64,000 bases of DNA from Terriglobia bacterium (GTDB taxonomy: Bacteria; Acidobacteriota; Terriglobia; Acidiferrales; UBA7541): NCBI GenBank assembly GCA_020073585.1, contig JAIQEV010000002.1:78116-142115 (forward strand). The letters run 5' to 3'. A program made the position numbers and the translations under genes. Shown piece after piece: positions 51,096-60,509 of the stretch; within the stretch, counting starts at the first letter, position 1; each line of letters begins with the position of its first letter. Below the pieces are notes generated by a model. That model saw only the letters and a list, made by a program, of their open reading frames with translations. It was not told the origin of the DNA and did no database searches.

Positions 51096-51545
51096 ATGAT
51101 AATCGGAGATCGTTTGCGCGAAATGCGTGAAGAGAAAAAGTTTTCGCAGGGGGATATTGAAAAGCGGACCGGCTTGCTTCGATGTTACATTTCCCGCGTT
51201 GAGAACGGGCACACTGTTCCGGCCGTCGAAACGCTGGAGAAACTAGCGCGTGCATTGGAAGTCCCGCTTTACCAGCTTTTCTATGATGGCGAAGAGCCGC
51301 CCAGCCTGCCGAATCTTCCCAAGCGGAGGTCGTCTGACGAGATTGCGTGGGGCAGTACCGGCAAGGATGCACGGTATCTCAACAAGCTGCGCCGCCTATT
51401 GGGCAAAACCAGGGAAGAAGATCGCAAGCTTGTCTTATACATGACCGAGAGAATGGCCCGGCCGAAGAGTGGTCGCGCGGGGCAAATAACTAATTCCGCA
51501 AAGCCGGGTTTAACAACGATAGCTCGAGGAAGTTCCGGGAGGTAA
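51096..51545 (+). CDS. XRE-family transcriptional regulator
   Basis: 149 aa. HTH at residues 4-58: IGDRLREMREEKKFSQGDIEKRTGLLRCYISRVENGHTVPAVETLEKLARALEVPLYQLFYDGEEPP. The tail is helical and basic (LLGKTREEDRKLVLYMTERMARPKSGRAG). GGAGGGAGG lies upstream. It is a stand-alone repressor-type regulator, preceding a zinc-ribbon membrane protein. Confidence 0.85.
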   Translation: MIIGDRLREMREEKKFSQGDIEKRTGLLRCYISRVENGHTVPAVETLEKLARALEVPLYQLFYDGEEPPSLPNLPKRRSSDEIAWGSTGKDARYLNKLRRLLGKTREEDRKLVLYMTERMARPKSGRAGQITNSAKPGLTTIARGSSGR

Positions 51546-51608
51546 TGCCGCCGGGTTATCAGGAAGGATTGTTAGCCACACCGAAGTGGGGCTGCAGGAG
51601 GTGACAAG

Positions 51609-52100
51609 ATGGACTTGCGCTGCCCGAAATGCAATAGCACCGATCTCAAGAAAATCTCTCTCGCCTACCAGGAGGGACTCTATCGTGTGGAGGCCCGTGC
51701 TCGCCTCCGCGCCGCCGTAATTGGAGGCAACGGGCCGGACTTGGTAGTAGGCCGGGTGACCATGCGGGGGGCTCAGCAGTCCGCCATTTCCAAGCGCCTA
51801 AATCCTCCCACGAAGTGGTCTTATCTGAAGGTCAGTTTCTGGTCCGCTCTGGCGTTTCTCAGCATCGGCTGGTTGGTCTTTTACGTCCACGCCGTTTCGA
51901 CGAATTCTTCGACTGTGCTCTCGCCTCCCGTGACTCTCTTCGGCGCGGTTTCGGCCAGCATCTTTGTCTTGTTGCTGCTTCTGGTCTGGAAGCACAATCA
52001 CTCGTATCCGCGACATTACGCTCAGTGGGATCGTTCCTTCATCTGCGAACGTTGTGAGGCAATCACTCAACAAGAATTGGACGCTGTCCACCGTTCCTGA
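51609..52100 (+). CDS. Zinc-ribbon membrane protein (163 aa)
   Basis: N-terminal half-ribbon MDLRCPKCNSTDLKKIS, basic loop, two membrane helices (VSFWSALAFLSIGWLVFYVHAV; PVTLFGAVSASIFVLLLLLVWKH), and a C-terminal ICERCEAITQ knuckle. The two CxxC pairs could form one zinc site. No family with known function is recognised. It follows the XRE gene by 63 nt in the same direction. The type III restriction gene ends 75 nt away on the opposite strand. Confidence 0.7.
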   Translation: MDLRCPKCNSTDLKKISLAYQEGLYRVEARARLRAAVIGGNGPDLVVGRVTMRGAQQSAISKRLNPPTKWSYLKVSFWSALAFLSIGWLVFYVHAVSTNSSTVLSPPVTLFGAVSASIFVLLLLLVWKHNHSYPRHYAQWDRSFICERCEAITQQELDAVHRS

Positions 52101-52175
52101 GCCTAACTCGACACCGAGAACTTGGGAAGCAGAGCAAGCTTTGCAATAGCCATGGTAGAGGGATTGCAGTTCGAG

Positions 52176-54809
52176 TTAGAATTTGACTGCTTGTCCCTTC
52201 ATGAAGGCAAGCGTGTTGGTTTCTGAAACAGAATCCTCGGGAATTAGAAAATAGGACCAAGGCTTTCCACCCTGGTTCTCGGTCGCGACTCGGCACCATT
52301 CGATGGCCGCTTTGGCCTTGCCCTTCACTTCCTCGGTTGTCAGTTCGTCCTGCGCCTTGATCTCGATCAAGATGCGGTTCGTCTCGGTCTCAACGATGAA
52401 ATCAGGGTTGTAGTCGCCACCACGGTAGGAAATTGGCGTCTGCCCAAGTGGCGGGCGAATCCATTTGAGAACGTCTCGATCATCCTCCAATGCTACTGCG
52501 AACCGTCGTTCCGTATCAGAATCGAAGCCAGTCCTGTTAATCACGGACTTTTGGATTCCGCCAAACAAGAAACGCCGGATGTTGCTCTTTTGGTCTGGCG
52601 GAACTCGAAGATCGACTTCACCGTCCACCTGTCTTATGGATTTGGAAAAGGGTCTAAAGATAATGAACCCTGCTCGGATGTTGTGTCGCACTTCTGTTTC
52701 GTCAAGCAGGTGATTCCTTACTTGACCCGCCAGGTCTTTCGCCATGACGCGCGCATATTGGTGAACCAATTTACGCAGTTCCTCGTCTTTCTTTCCAGTC
52801 GCTTCGAGGTAATCACCCGCCATTTGTAGCAAGCGGTCTTTGTCTTCCGCACCGTCGAATTCATCTACCTCGTCCAACAAACATGCCGCCAGATAAGAAA
52901 TGGGCCTATCGATCTCTTCCAGTTCGAGCACATCGCCTGTTTCCTGCTGGCCCGATAGCAAATCTGCCGAGCGCATCCGCTGTTCGACAAGAGCGAAGTC
53001 GCCCGAAGGAGCAGGCTTGAAGGGGGCAAATCCAATCTTGGGATCAACGTAGGTGTGAATCTCGGGCACATCGATCTGATACTTAAGGGCATCAATCTCG
53101 TTTTCGATCCGCTGTCGCAACTCCCGCGTGACTTTTTCTGCATCAACAGGCACTGCCCTCTCTTCAGCAGACGGGAAAAGCCCAGCCTGAGCCGCTGCGG
53201 CCGGGTGGCCGGCGGCGGCTGCACTAGCCGCCCGTGCAGCCGCCAGTTCCTGAGATTGAGCCAGAATTTGATCAATGAGCTTCTGGCGGCGGTCACCGTA
53301 CAGGAGTTCTGTAGTCGAAAGTACCTCGCCCTTCCTCGCGATCCCTTCGAGGACAGTCGTTGTCTCCTGCGAGAAGAGTGTCGGCACTTCAACGGCCTTG
53401 AGGGGCTCAGGGATCTCTTTACTCAAGTCACGCACAGGGTCACGGAAGATCTCAGCGCGCAAGTTCTTAGCAGCCAGAATCTCTTCATACTTGTCGTGGG
53501 AAACGATGGAAAGTCTGAGGATATCTGGATCTTCGCGGTTGAGTTGTTCCACCTGGGATTCCGTGAGGGGAAACGGCAATCGAAGTCCGCGCCCGATGGT
53601 TTGCTCGGTCAAAATCTCAGATACAGAAGCCCTAAGCGGAACGATGGTGTAGAGGTTTGTGACATCCCAGCCCTCTTTGAGCATGGTGACGTGAACAACG
53701 ATCTCCACGCTACTGCTGGGGCTTTCGACTTCGAGGAGACGCGCAACGTTTTCGTCGCTTTCTTCTTTACTGGCCGGCTTCGAGTGAATTTCAATCACCT
53801 TGCCCCGATACATTCCCCCGTGAAAATCATTCGATTCCAGATATTGCCGGACTTCCTTGGCATGAGTTGTGTCCTTCGTTGAGACCAATATGAACGGCTT
53901 GACCTTAGGAAGATGATTAGCGTCGCAGAACTCAACCAAACGCGCCTTAATCTGCTCGTGGAGATAAATACCATCCTTGAGTTTCAGGTCATCAATCTTC
54001 TGCTGGTCCGCAGCGGTAAGGTTAGTTCGAGTCACCACACGCGGCGACTTCACAAATCGTCCAACTGCCTCACCTAGACTGAATGAATAGAGAACGTTCC
54101 CCAGAAACTTGGGCGTGGCCGTAAATTCCAGGCCGAGAATCGGCTTCAGATTATTGACGGCTTTGAGCGAAGCAGGTGCACGATAGCGATGGCTCTCGTC
54201 CATGAGAACAACGAGGTCATCCATCTGCCGCAGTATGTTGGCAAAGCTGTCGCCCAGGGTCTCGTTGAAACGGTGAAACTTGAACTGTGGCCGCCCGGCT
54301 TCGTCCTTTTCCATGGCGCTAAAAATCTTGCCGATGTTGAAAATGAAGACGTTTGCGTGTCGGTCCTGGTCGAACAGGGATCGGTCCCGGTCGAAACGTA
54401 AGTAGTTGTCGCCGTCCCAGACTTCTGGCCGGGGAAAGTCCGAGAGCCCGTTGAATATATACTTAGGATGGGGTGGCTGAAGTTCCGCCCGGAGCTTTTC
54501 GTAAATTGTGCTGCCCGGCGCGAGAATGAAGAAATTACGATAGCCTCTCGTCTTCCAGAGATTGTAGATGCAGGCACCCATCAGACGCGTCTTGCCGACG
54601 CCCGTGGCCAGGGCAAAGCAGAAAGACGGGAATTCCGTGTCGAATTCCATTTTCTCAACGGTGCATTTCTCCACGGCTACCCGCGAGACGCTTTCAAGAG
54701 TTGTATTCTTGAATTCGACTGATTCTACGATTGCATCAAGCCGCCCGACCGCTGCGCGCTGAGGTGCGCGGAGCGACATCCAGCGGGAGATCTGCTCGGC
54801 AAGACTCAT
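52176..54809 (-). CDS. res: Type III restriction enzyme, Res subunit
   Basis: 877 aa. SF2 motor: FCFALATGVGKTRLMGACI (Walker A), VVLMDESHRYRAP (DESH), LGLEFTATPKFLG, and EQTIGRGLRLPF (motif VI). The C-terminal nuclease has YNPDFIVETETNRILIEIKAQDE (PD...E-I-K). It translocates or senses DNA and cuts when two unmethylated sites are in head-to-head orientation. Start overlaps the Mod stop by 1 nt (TAATG). The Ala-rich stretch near residue 545 is a linker. Confidence 0.92.
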   Translation of the reverse strand: MSLAEQISRWMSLRAPQRAAVGRLDAIVESVEFKNTTLESVSRVAVEKCTVEKMEFDTEFPSFCFALATGVGKTRLMGACIYNLWKTRGYRNFFILAPGSTIYEKLRAELQPPHPKYIFNGLSDFPRPEVWDGDNYLRFDRDRSLFDQDRHANVFIFNIGKIFSAMEKDEAGRPQFKFHRFNETLGDSFANILRQMDDLVVLMDESHRYRAPASLKAVNNLKPILGLEFTATPKFLGNVLYSFSLGEAVGRFVKSPRVVTRTNLTAADQQKIDDLKLKDGIYLHEQIKARLVEFCDANHLPKVKPFILVSTKDTTHAKEVRQYLESNDFHGGMYRGKVIEIHSKPASKEESDENVARLLEVESPSSSVEIVVHVTMLKEGWDVTNLYTIVPLRASVSEILTEQTIGRGLRLPFPLTESQVEQLNREDPDILRLSIVSHDKYEEILAAKNLRAEIFRDPVRDLSKEIPEPLKAVEVPTLFSQETTTVLEGIARKGEVLSTTELLYGDRRQKLIDQILAQSQELAAARAASAAAAGHPAAAAQAGLFPSAEERAVPVDAEKVTRELRQRIENEIDALKYQIDVPEIHTYVDPKIGFAPFKPAPSGDFALVEQRMRSADLLSGQQETGDVLELEEIDRPISYLAACLLDEVDEFDGAEDKDRLLQMAGDYLEATGKKDEELRKLVHQYARVMAKDLAGQVRNHLLDETEVRHNIRAGFIIFRPFSKSIRQVDGEVDLRVPPDQKSNIRRFLFGGIQKSVINRTGFDSDTERRFAVALEDDRDVLKWIRPPLGQTPISYRGGDYNPDFIVETETNRILIEIKAQDELTTEEVKGKAKAAIEWCRVATENQGGKPWSYFLIPEDSVSETNTLAFMKGQAVKF

Positions 54810-56413
54810 TAGACTCTGCCTTCCTCAAATGTACATTTCGCCAGAAGGTCCCTCGGTATCTTCTTGATCTCAATGTTGGCCGGCACTTTCAGTCCCGAAA
54901 CCCTCCTCGTGCAATAGACCAACAAGGCATCATCGTCGCTCAATTCCTTACTCAGCGCATTGAGCTGTTTTTGGTCAAGCAAGTTCGTGGTGACATAGAG
55001 GAAGTGATGCTCACTTGAAGCACCGTGCCAACGATAATCCTTTCGGTATCTGTAATTCTCAATCTTGCAGATTGCCCGAATGAGCATTGTGGCGTCGTAC
55101 TTCGGATTGATGACATAGACCGTCTTACGGTTTGTAGAGAGGTCCTTGTCACGCACGAGAAGTGATTCAGCCAGCCGATAGAACTTGAAGCCTCCTCCAC
55201 CCTTCCAGCCAACCAAATCGCTGATCCCTCCCTGGTCGGTTCCGTCAATCACCTTTCTGAGACGCGGGGTGATATGGGTACGGCAGTGGTCGCCAAGTTC
55301 GGCCATGACCCAACGACGGCCCATCTTATGGGCGACGGCTCCTGTTGTTCCTGAGCCGCCAAACGAATCAAGAATCCAGTCTCCAGATGAAGAACCAATG
55401 GTTAGTATCCGGTGCAAGAGGCGCTCGGGCTTAGGCGTGGTAAATGGATCGCTCGCGTTAAACTCCCTAACCTCTTGCGCAGCGATTCTGTTCTCTCCAA
55501 CTTCGTTGTAGTGCCAAACTGTCATTGATACAACACCATTATTTTCGATTTCGGAGAGGAATCGCTTTATGCAAGGTTTGTTGTTGCCCTCACGTCCGAA
55601 TGTCACCCTTCGTTCCGTTAATAAACGTTTGTAGGATTCTTGTGTGTAAGCCCAGGCGCGGCCTTTTGCGGGCAAGACTTTTCTTCCAGATGGGGTTGTG
55701 ATCTCATATATGTTTGAAGATTCCCCAGTCTTAGCAAACTGCTTCCCGCGTTGCCCAGAAGCCAAGCTGATCGTGAAATCTCCCGGAAACCAAGGCCCCC
55801 TTCCATACCATTTCCCATTTTCATCGATACCGTCGTGCTCGTCAGAGTACTTATAGATTGAGTTTTGCTTTTCCGTTCGAGGAAGTTTGTTGGGTCTCCA
55901 CACCTGTTTATCGCGTGCGTACACTAAAACGTGGTCGTGACTATCGGACAGCCAGACTGCATTGCTCTGAGGAGATGATTTCTTTTGCCAAATTACGTTG
56001 GCGACAAAGTTGTCCCGACCAAAAATCTCATCACATACAACCTTGAGATAATGACATTCGTTATCGTCAATGGTGATCCAAAGACTCCCATCCGAGGTTA
56101 AGAGTGCACGGAGGATCTCTAGTCGGTCCCGAATCATAGAAAGCCAAATTGAATGCTCAAGACCATCATCGTAGTGCGTGAAGGCACTACCGGTGTTGTA
56201 TGGAGGGTCAATAAATATACATTTGATCTGACCTGCGAAATCTTGCTCCAAAGCTTTCAAGGCCAGCAGATTATCGCCCTGAATCAGCATGTTTTCGGCA
56301 TTTGGGTCGCCGTAGGAGAATTTCCGGTCTTCAACAAGGATTCGGGGCTCAAGGCGCGGTCGTTCGTCCTTCCCAACCCAAGTAAGCTCTAGTTTTCTTT
56401 TGCCGTTGTTCAC
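54809..56413 (-). CDS. mod: Type III DNA methyltransferase, Mod subunit
   Basis: 534 aa. Beta-class order: catalytic box IDPPYNTGSAFTHYDDGLEHS first, then WILDSFGGSGTTGAVAHKMG (SAM binding) late. A variable target-recognition segment lies between (residues about 140-310). The gene is more AT-rich in its 3' and middle part than res, which is common for TRD exchange. Methylates an adenine (m6A) within the recognition site. It lies 32 nt after the DUF1016 gene. Confidence 0.92.
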   Translation of the reverse strand: MNNGKRKLELTWVGKDERPRLEPRILVEDRKFSYGDPNAENMLIQGDNLLALKALEQDFAGQIKCIFIDPPYNTGSAFTHYDDGLEHSIWLSMIRDRLEILRALLTSDGSLWITIDDNECHYLKVVCDEIFGRDNFVANVIWQKKSSPQSNAVWLSDSHDHVLVYARDKQVWRPNKLPRTEKQNSIYKYSDEHDGIDENGKWYGRGPWFPGDFTISLASGQRGKQFAKTGESSNIYEITTPSGRKVLPAKGRAWAYTQESYKRLLTERRVTFGREGNNKPCIKRFLSEIENNGVVSMTVWHYNEVGENRIAAQEVREFNASDPFTTPKPERLLHRILTIGSSSGDWILDSFGGSGTTGAVAHKMGRRWVMAELGDHCRTHITPRLRKVIDGTDQGGISDLVGWKGGGGFKFYRLAESLLVRDKDLSTNRKTVYVINPKYDATMLIRAICKIENYRYRKDYRWHGASSEHHFLYVTTNLLDQKQLNALSKELSDDDALLVYCTRRVSGLKVPANIEIKKIPRDLLAKCTFEEGRV

Positions 56414-56445
56414 GGGGGCGACAGGTTCTCCATAGGAAAAAGTTT

Positions 56446-57576
56446 CTAAGAGCTTCGCTGCTGCAGCGATTTCCTCGTCCTAGCGATCTCTTCCGCAAGT
56501 TTCTTCTCGTCAGGCAAAGCGACTTTGTATTCGCTCGAAAGGACTTTGTTGCGCAGGTTACCCAGCGCATAGTGGGCAACGGCTTCGTCTTTCTCGGAAC
56601 AAAGGATCAAGCCAATCGGGGGATGCTCATCCGCAAGCGTCCAATGTTCGCGGGCATAATTCAGGTAAAGATTCATCTGACCCGCATCGGCGTGCGTGAA
56701 CTTGCCGATCTTGAGGTCAATAATGACAAGGCAGCGAAGCCGGCGATGAAAGAAGAGCAGGTCGATCCGATACCACTCGTTCCCGACGCGCAATCGCTTC
56801 TGCCGCGCGACGAAAGCGAAATCGCTGCCAAGTTCAAGAAGAAAATGTTCCAAGTGGAGGATCAGTGCTTCTTCAAGTGCACCTTCGGAGTACTCGTCTT
56901 TCAAACCAAGAAACTCCAGAACTAGGGGATCTTTAATTTCCTCTTCGGCTTCCAGGCGATCTCCGGCTGTAGTTGCCTGTCCCTTGCGGAGGAGGGCTGC
57001 CTTATTGCGGGAGAGAGCGGTTCGCTCGTAGAACTGGGACGCAATCTGGCGGTCTAATTGGCGGACGGACCAGCCTCCGCGCAGTGCCTCAGCCTCATAG
57101 AATGCCCGCGCTTCGGAATTCTTGACGGACAGGAGCCGAACGTAGTGGGACCACGGGAGGGGAAAACGGGGTTGCAGCTGAGTTTCCGCGAATTCTGCAG
57201 ACGGTGTCTGCAATTTCTCTGGCTGCGAGGGTTCCGTGCGCGCGTGCGGCAATTTTGCAGACGGTGTCTGCAAAATTGGCCATTTCAAATAGAAGTCTCT
57301 CATAAGAAAGAGGTTGCGCCACGAAAACCCTCTCCCGAAATTCGCCGAAAGATCGGCTGCTAGCCGCTTAATAAGATCCTCTCCGTATCCAGCGCGTCTT
57401 TTGCCTCCCTGCTCGTGTTCGACCACGCGGCGGCCAATCTCCCAATATGTTGCCGTCATAACGGCGTTGATGGAGCGTGCGGAGTACCTTCTCGCTCGAC
57501 CGAGAAGCTCAACGACACTTGTGAGCAATTCTGAATAAGAATGCTCGCCGGATGGGAGTCTCTGTTTTGTCACCAT
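56446..57576 (-). CDS. DUF1016 (YhcG-like) PD-(D/E)XK nuclease protein
   Basis: 376 aa from ATG 57576. N-terminal DUF1016 region (SINAVMTATYWEIGRRVVEHEQGGKRRAGYGEDLIKRLAADLSANFGRGFSWRNLFLMRDFYL), then a repeat-rich linker (LQTPSAK...LQTPSAE), and FPLPWSHYVRLLSVKN. C-terminal nuclease: VGNEWYRIDLLFFHRRLRCLVIIDLKIGKF (D...DLK). Such proteins accompany restriction systems. The linker is coded by two copies of TGCAGAC-GGT-GTCTGCA (see 57195-57273). The stop codon lies 32 nt before mod. Confidence 0.87.
   Translation of the reverse strand: MVTKQRLPSGEHSYSELLTSVVELLGRARRYSARSINAVMTATYWEIGRRVVEHEQGGKRRAGYGEDLIKRLAADLSANFGRGFSWRNLFLMRDFYLKWPILQTPSAKLPHARTEPSQPEKLQTPSAEFAETQLQPRFPLPWSHYVRLLSVKNSEARAFYEAEALRGGWSVRQLDRQIASQFYERTALSRNKAALLRKGQATTAGDRLEAEEEIKDPLVLEFLGLKDEYSEGALEEALILHLEHFLLELGSDFAFVARQKRLRVGNEWYRIDLLFFHRRLRCLVIIDLKIGKFTHADAGQMNLYLNYAREHWTLADEHPPIGLILCSEKDEAVAHYALGNLRNKVLSSEYKVALPDEKKLAEEIARTRKSLQQRSS
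57195..57273. repeat. Two copies of a palindromic repeat inside the DUF1016 gene
   Basis: TGCAGAC-GGT-GTCTGCA occurs at 57196-57212 and again at 57257-57273; the second copy extends to 12-bp arms (AATTTTGCAGAC/GTCTGCAAAATT). Both encode the LQTPSA peptides in the protein linker, so a palindromic DNA element is read through in frame. Confidence 0.6.
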
Positions 57577-57583
57577 ACAGTTT

Positions 57584-60493
57584 CTATCGCACTTCCCACC
57601 GGATCGCAAACAGGTGTTCACTGTCCAGTTTCTGCTTCAGGCACTCCTCGACATGGCTAATTAGCGCCTCCTTCTTCCTATCAATCTCGTCCTGGGCATC
57701 GTAAAGGGAGCGGCGTTTGCGGGATCGCTCCGCTTCCAATTCCTTAACCTTTCGATGCAAGGCCAGCTTGGGCTCAAGTTCGACTTCCAGTTTGGCGTTC
57801 TTTTTCAGCGCCTTGATCTCGAAATCGAGTTCCTTCAGTTCGGCTTCCAGCCCTTCCTTCAAGTCCTCGGCCCATCGTTCCAGTTTCTCGATTTCTTCTT
57901 CAAAGAAATGGGTATTTCGCCCGGAGATTTCCGTCAAGACGGTGGTTTTTGCGCGCTCCAATTCAAGGCCCAGCTTTTCAGAGACATTTGCGGGAATCTC
58001 AATGCTTGCTCCCGAACACCCACAGACCTCAAGTAGCTTTTCACATGTTTCTTGGTCAAGGGGTTCTCCATCGCTCGTCATGCCCACGAATAGGAGGCGA
58101 TCCTCTTGTTCCAGCGCGGAGATCGTCAGCTTCGTCAATGACAAATACCCGCTTTTCCCTAAGAGCCGTTCGATTAGGGTGATTTTCCTGCCGTACCCAG
58201 TGTAATTGAACTCGACCTGAGCGGGTGAAAGGGCTCGGTTTGACGCACGACTGACGAGGAATTCGGCCAGGGGGTGGCCAGAGCGATAGACGTGCGCTCC
58301 GTCTCGTGGATTCGAGTGCGTAATGAATTGATACTCACCCAGCAAAACGGGCGGAGCACCTAACGGCAGCTTATCGAGAGTGAACCGGAGAGCCGTATCA
58401 TCAAAGTGGGCGGCTCCGGCCAACTGATGTTTGGTGATGGCCCAACAGTAGCGGCTAAGCCGATCCAACTGGGCACTCGCCTGTTCCATGTCGACTCGAA
58501 GGCGCGTATGCACATCTTCGTCGAAGTTTTCGAGCAAGGTTGACCTAGTTGCTGTCATGCGGGCGTCAATCTGTTCTTCCAGATCACGCTGTAACTGGTT
58601 GAAGGCAGCATCAATTTCTTCTGGGGTCCGGCAAGACTGATAGATTTCCGCAATGCGGCGCTCGAAATCGACACCCGATTCGAGCGCGCCCAGAACCTCG
58701 TCCGAAGCCCCGAAGACGCCATCGAAGAGACGAAACTTCTCGAAGAGAATCTGGAATACCCTGAGATCGGCTTCATTCTTCCGGTTGAGAAAATTGATCA
58801 CCACAACATCGTGGGTTTGGCCGTAACGATGACAGCGACCGATACGCTGCTCGATTCTTTGCGGGTTCCAGGGAAGATCATAATTCACCACGAGTGCGCA
58901 GAATTGGAGGTTGACCCCTTCAGCCGCTGCTTCTGTCGCGATCAAAACAGAAGCAGAGTCCTTGAAGTGCTCGATCAGGGCCGCGCGGATGTCCACTACT
59001 TTCGACCCCGTAACGACATCTTCGCCGACGTGCCGTGCCCGCCAAGCTTCGTAAATTGCCGTTGAACGGGCATCGGTGTTCGTGCCGTTGAACGTCATGG
59101 TCTGTCCGGCGAACCCATTCGACTCAAGAAGATCCCGGAGATACTCCTGGGTACGGCGAGATTCGGTGAAAATGATTGCCTTGCGGCTTGCTCCGAGACT
59201 TGCGAGCTTCTCGAATCCGAGTCCAAGGGCCTGGAGAAGCGCATGGCCTTTAGCATTTCGGGTGATGGATGTCGCCAAGTTATGGTAGGCAGTCAACTCC
59301 TCGATCTCTTCAACGATCTCAGTCTCGCGTCGCCGCGCCTCATCGCTTGGTCCGCTTGTGGCGACATCGGAGGCGTCTTCGGTCCACTCTTCTGCCATTT
59401 CATTGAACGCTTCGAAATCCTGTTCAGGGGGCGGTGTAATGGATTGGGTTTCAACCATCCGCTGTGCCTGAAGGCGCTCTATAAGAGACCGTAATGTGCC
59501 CGCAATTGCAAACGTCGAAGACGCCAGAAGTTTTCGAAGAACGAGCGTCATCAACTTGCGCTGACTTGAAGGGAGCGCATGCAAGTTATCGCGTCTCAGG
59601 TACTCGCTTACGGCGTCATAGAGTTTCTGCTCTTCAGCAGTCGGTGTAAAATCCTGCGTGATCGGAATGCGGTTTGTGAATCGAACGTACTCTGTAACCT
59701 GGCGTCTGAGTGTACGCTGGCAGATTGGTTTGATCCGTCGGCGCAAGTCCTGAAAGGCTGCCTCATCGAGGTTTCCACGCAGATACTGCGCTCTAAATGA
59801 AGAAAGGTCTCCAAAGAGGTGCTCGTCAAGAAATCCGACAAGGCCGTACAGTTCGAGCAAGCTGTTTTGCAAAGGCGTAGCAGTGAGCAGCACTTTTGGT
59901 CGGCCCTGCACGCTTTCCTTAATTGCCCTGGCAATTTTGTTGTCGGTCCGATAGACATTTCTAAGACGATGAGCTTCGTCGATTACGACCAGATCCCAAG
60001 GGATGCCTTCGATTGCCTCCTTCTGAGATCGGACAAAGTGATAAGAACAAATTACAGCCCGTTCGGCGTCAGTGAATGGGTTTTGGACCCCTGACTTCCG
60101 CATTGTGTTAAAGACATTTGAATCAAGAATTTCACTGGGAATAAAGAACTTGTCTGTCAACTCCTGGGCCCACTGCTTCCTCAGTGTTGTTGGCACGATG
60201 ATCAGAATCTTTCGCCGGCGTTCCGCCCAAAGCTGACTGATGATCAGGCCAGCTTCAATTGTCTTGCCTAAACCGACTTCATCGGCCAGAATCGCGCCCC
60301 TTGAAAGAGGGGACCGAAACGCAAAAAGTGCAGCTTCGACTTGATGTGGATTGAGATCAACAGAAGCATTCAGAAGGGACTGGCCAAGCTTTCCAAGGTC
60401 GCTCGATGAACTGCGTCTCTTCAACAGATGCGCGTAATACTTCGCATGGTATTCACTAATGGCGTTCAGCGAGGGAGGGCTTGTTCGGTCCAT
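57584..60493 (-). CDS. SNF2-family helicase (RapA/DrmD-like)
   Basis: 969 aa. Walker A ILADEVGLGKTIEAGLIISQLWAE, DEAHRLRN, LLTATPLQNS, and QRIGRCHRYGQTHDVVVINF (motif VI), with the PHQVEAALFAF lead-in of SNF2 enzymes. The long C-terminal part is helical with a coiled coil (ELDFEIKALKKNAKLEVELEPKLALHRKVKELEAERSRKRRSLYDAQDEID). Similar helicases occur next to Mod/Res and in DISARM. It lies 7 nt before the DUF1016 start. Confidence 0.87.
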   Translation of the reverse strand: MDRTSPPSLNAISEYHAKYYAHLLKRRSSSSDLGKLGQSLLNASVDLNPHQVEAALFAFRSPLSRGAILADEVGLGKTIEAGLIISQLWAERRRKILIIVPTTLRKQWAQELTDKFFIPSEILDSNVFNTMRKSGVQNPFTDAERAVICSYHFVRSQKEAIEGIPWDLVVIDEAHRLRNVYRTDNKIARAIKESVQGRPKVLLTATPLQNSLLELYGLVGFLDEHLFGDLSSFRAQYLRGNLDEAAFQDLRRRIKPICQRTLRRQVTEYVRFTNRIPITQDFTPTAEEQKLYDAVSEYLRRDNLHALPSSQRKLMTLVLRKLLASSTFAIAGTLRSLIERLQAQRMVETQSITPPPEQDFEAFNEMAEEWTEDASDVATSGPSDEARRRETEIVEEIEELTAYHNLATSITRNAKGHALLQALGLGFEKLASLGASRKAIIFTESRRTQEYLRDLLESNGFAGQTMTFNGTNTDARSTAIYEAWRARHVGEDVVTGSKVVDIRAALIEHFKDSASVLIATEAAAEGVNLQFCALVVNYDLPWNPQRIEQRIGRCHRYGQTHDVVVINFLNRKNEADLRVFQILFEKFRLFDGVFGASDEVLGALESGVDFERRIAEIYQSCRTPEEIDAAFNQLQRDLEEQIDARMTATRSTLLENFDEDVHTRLRVDMEQASAQLDRLSRYCWAITKHQLAGAAHFDDTALRFTLDKLPLGAPPVLLGEYQFITHSNPRDGAHVYRSGHPLAEFLVSRASNRALSPAQVEFNYTGYGRKITLIERLLGKSGYLSLTKLTISALEQEDRLLFVGMTSDGEPLDQETCEKLLEVCGCSGASIEIPANVSEKLGLELERAKTTVLTEISGRNTHFFEEEIEKLERWAEDLKEGLEAELKELDFEIKALKKNAKLEVELEPKLALHRKVKELEAERSRKRRSLYDAQDEIDRKKEALISHVEECLKQKLDSEHLFAIRWEVR

Positions 60494-60509
60494 GTTCAGC
60501 TAGCTGGGT

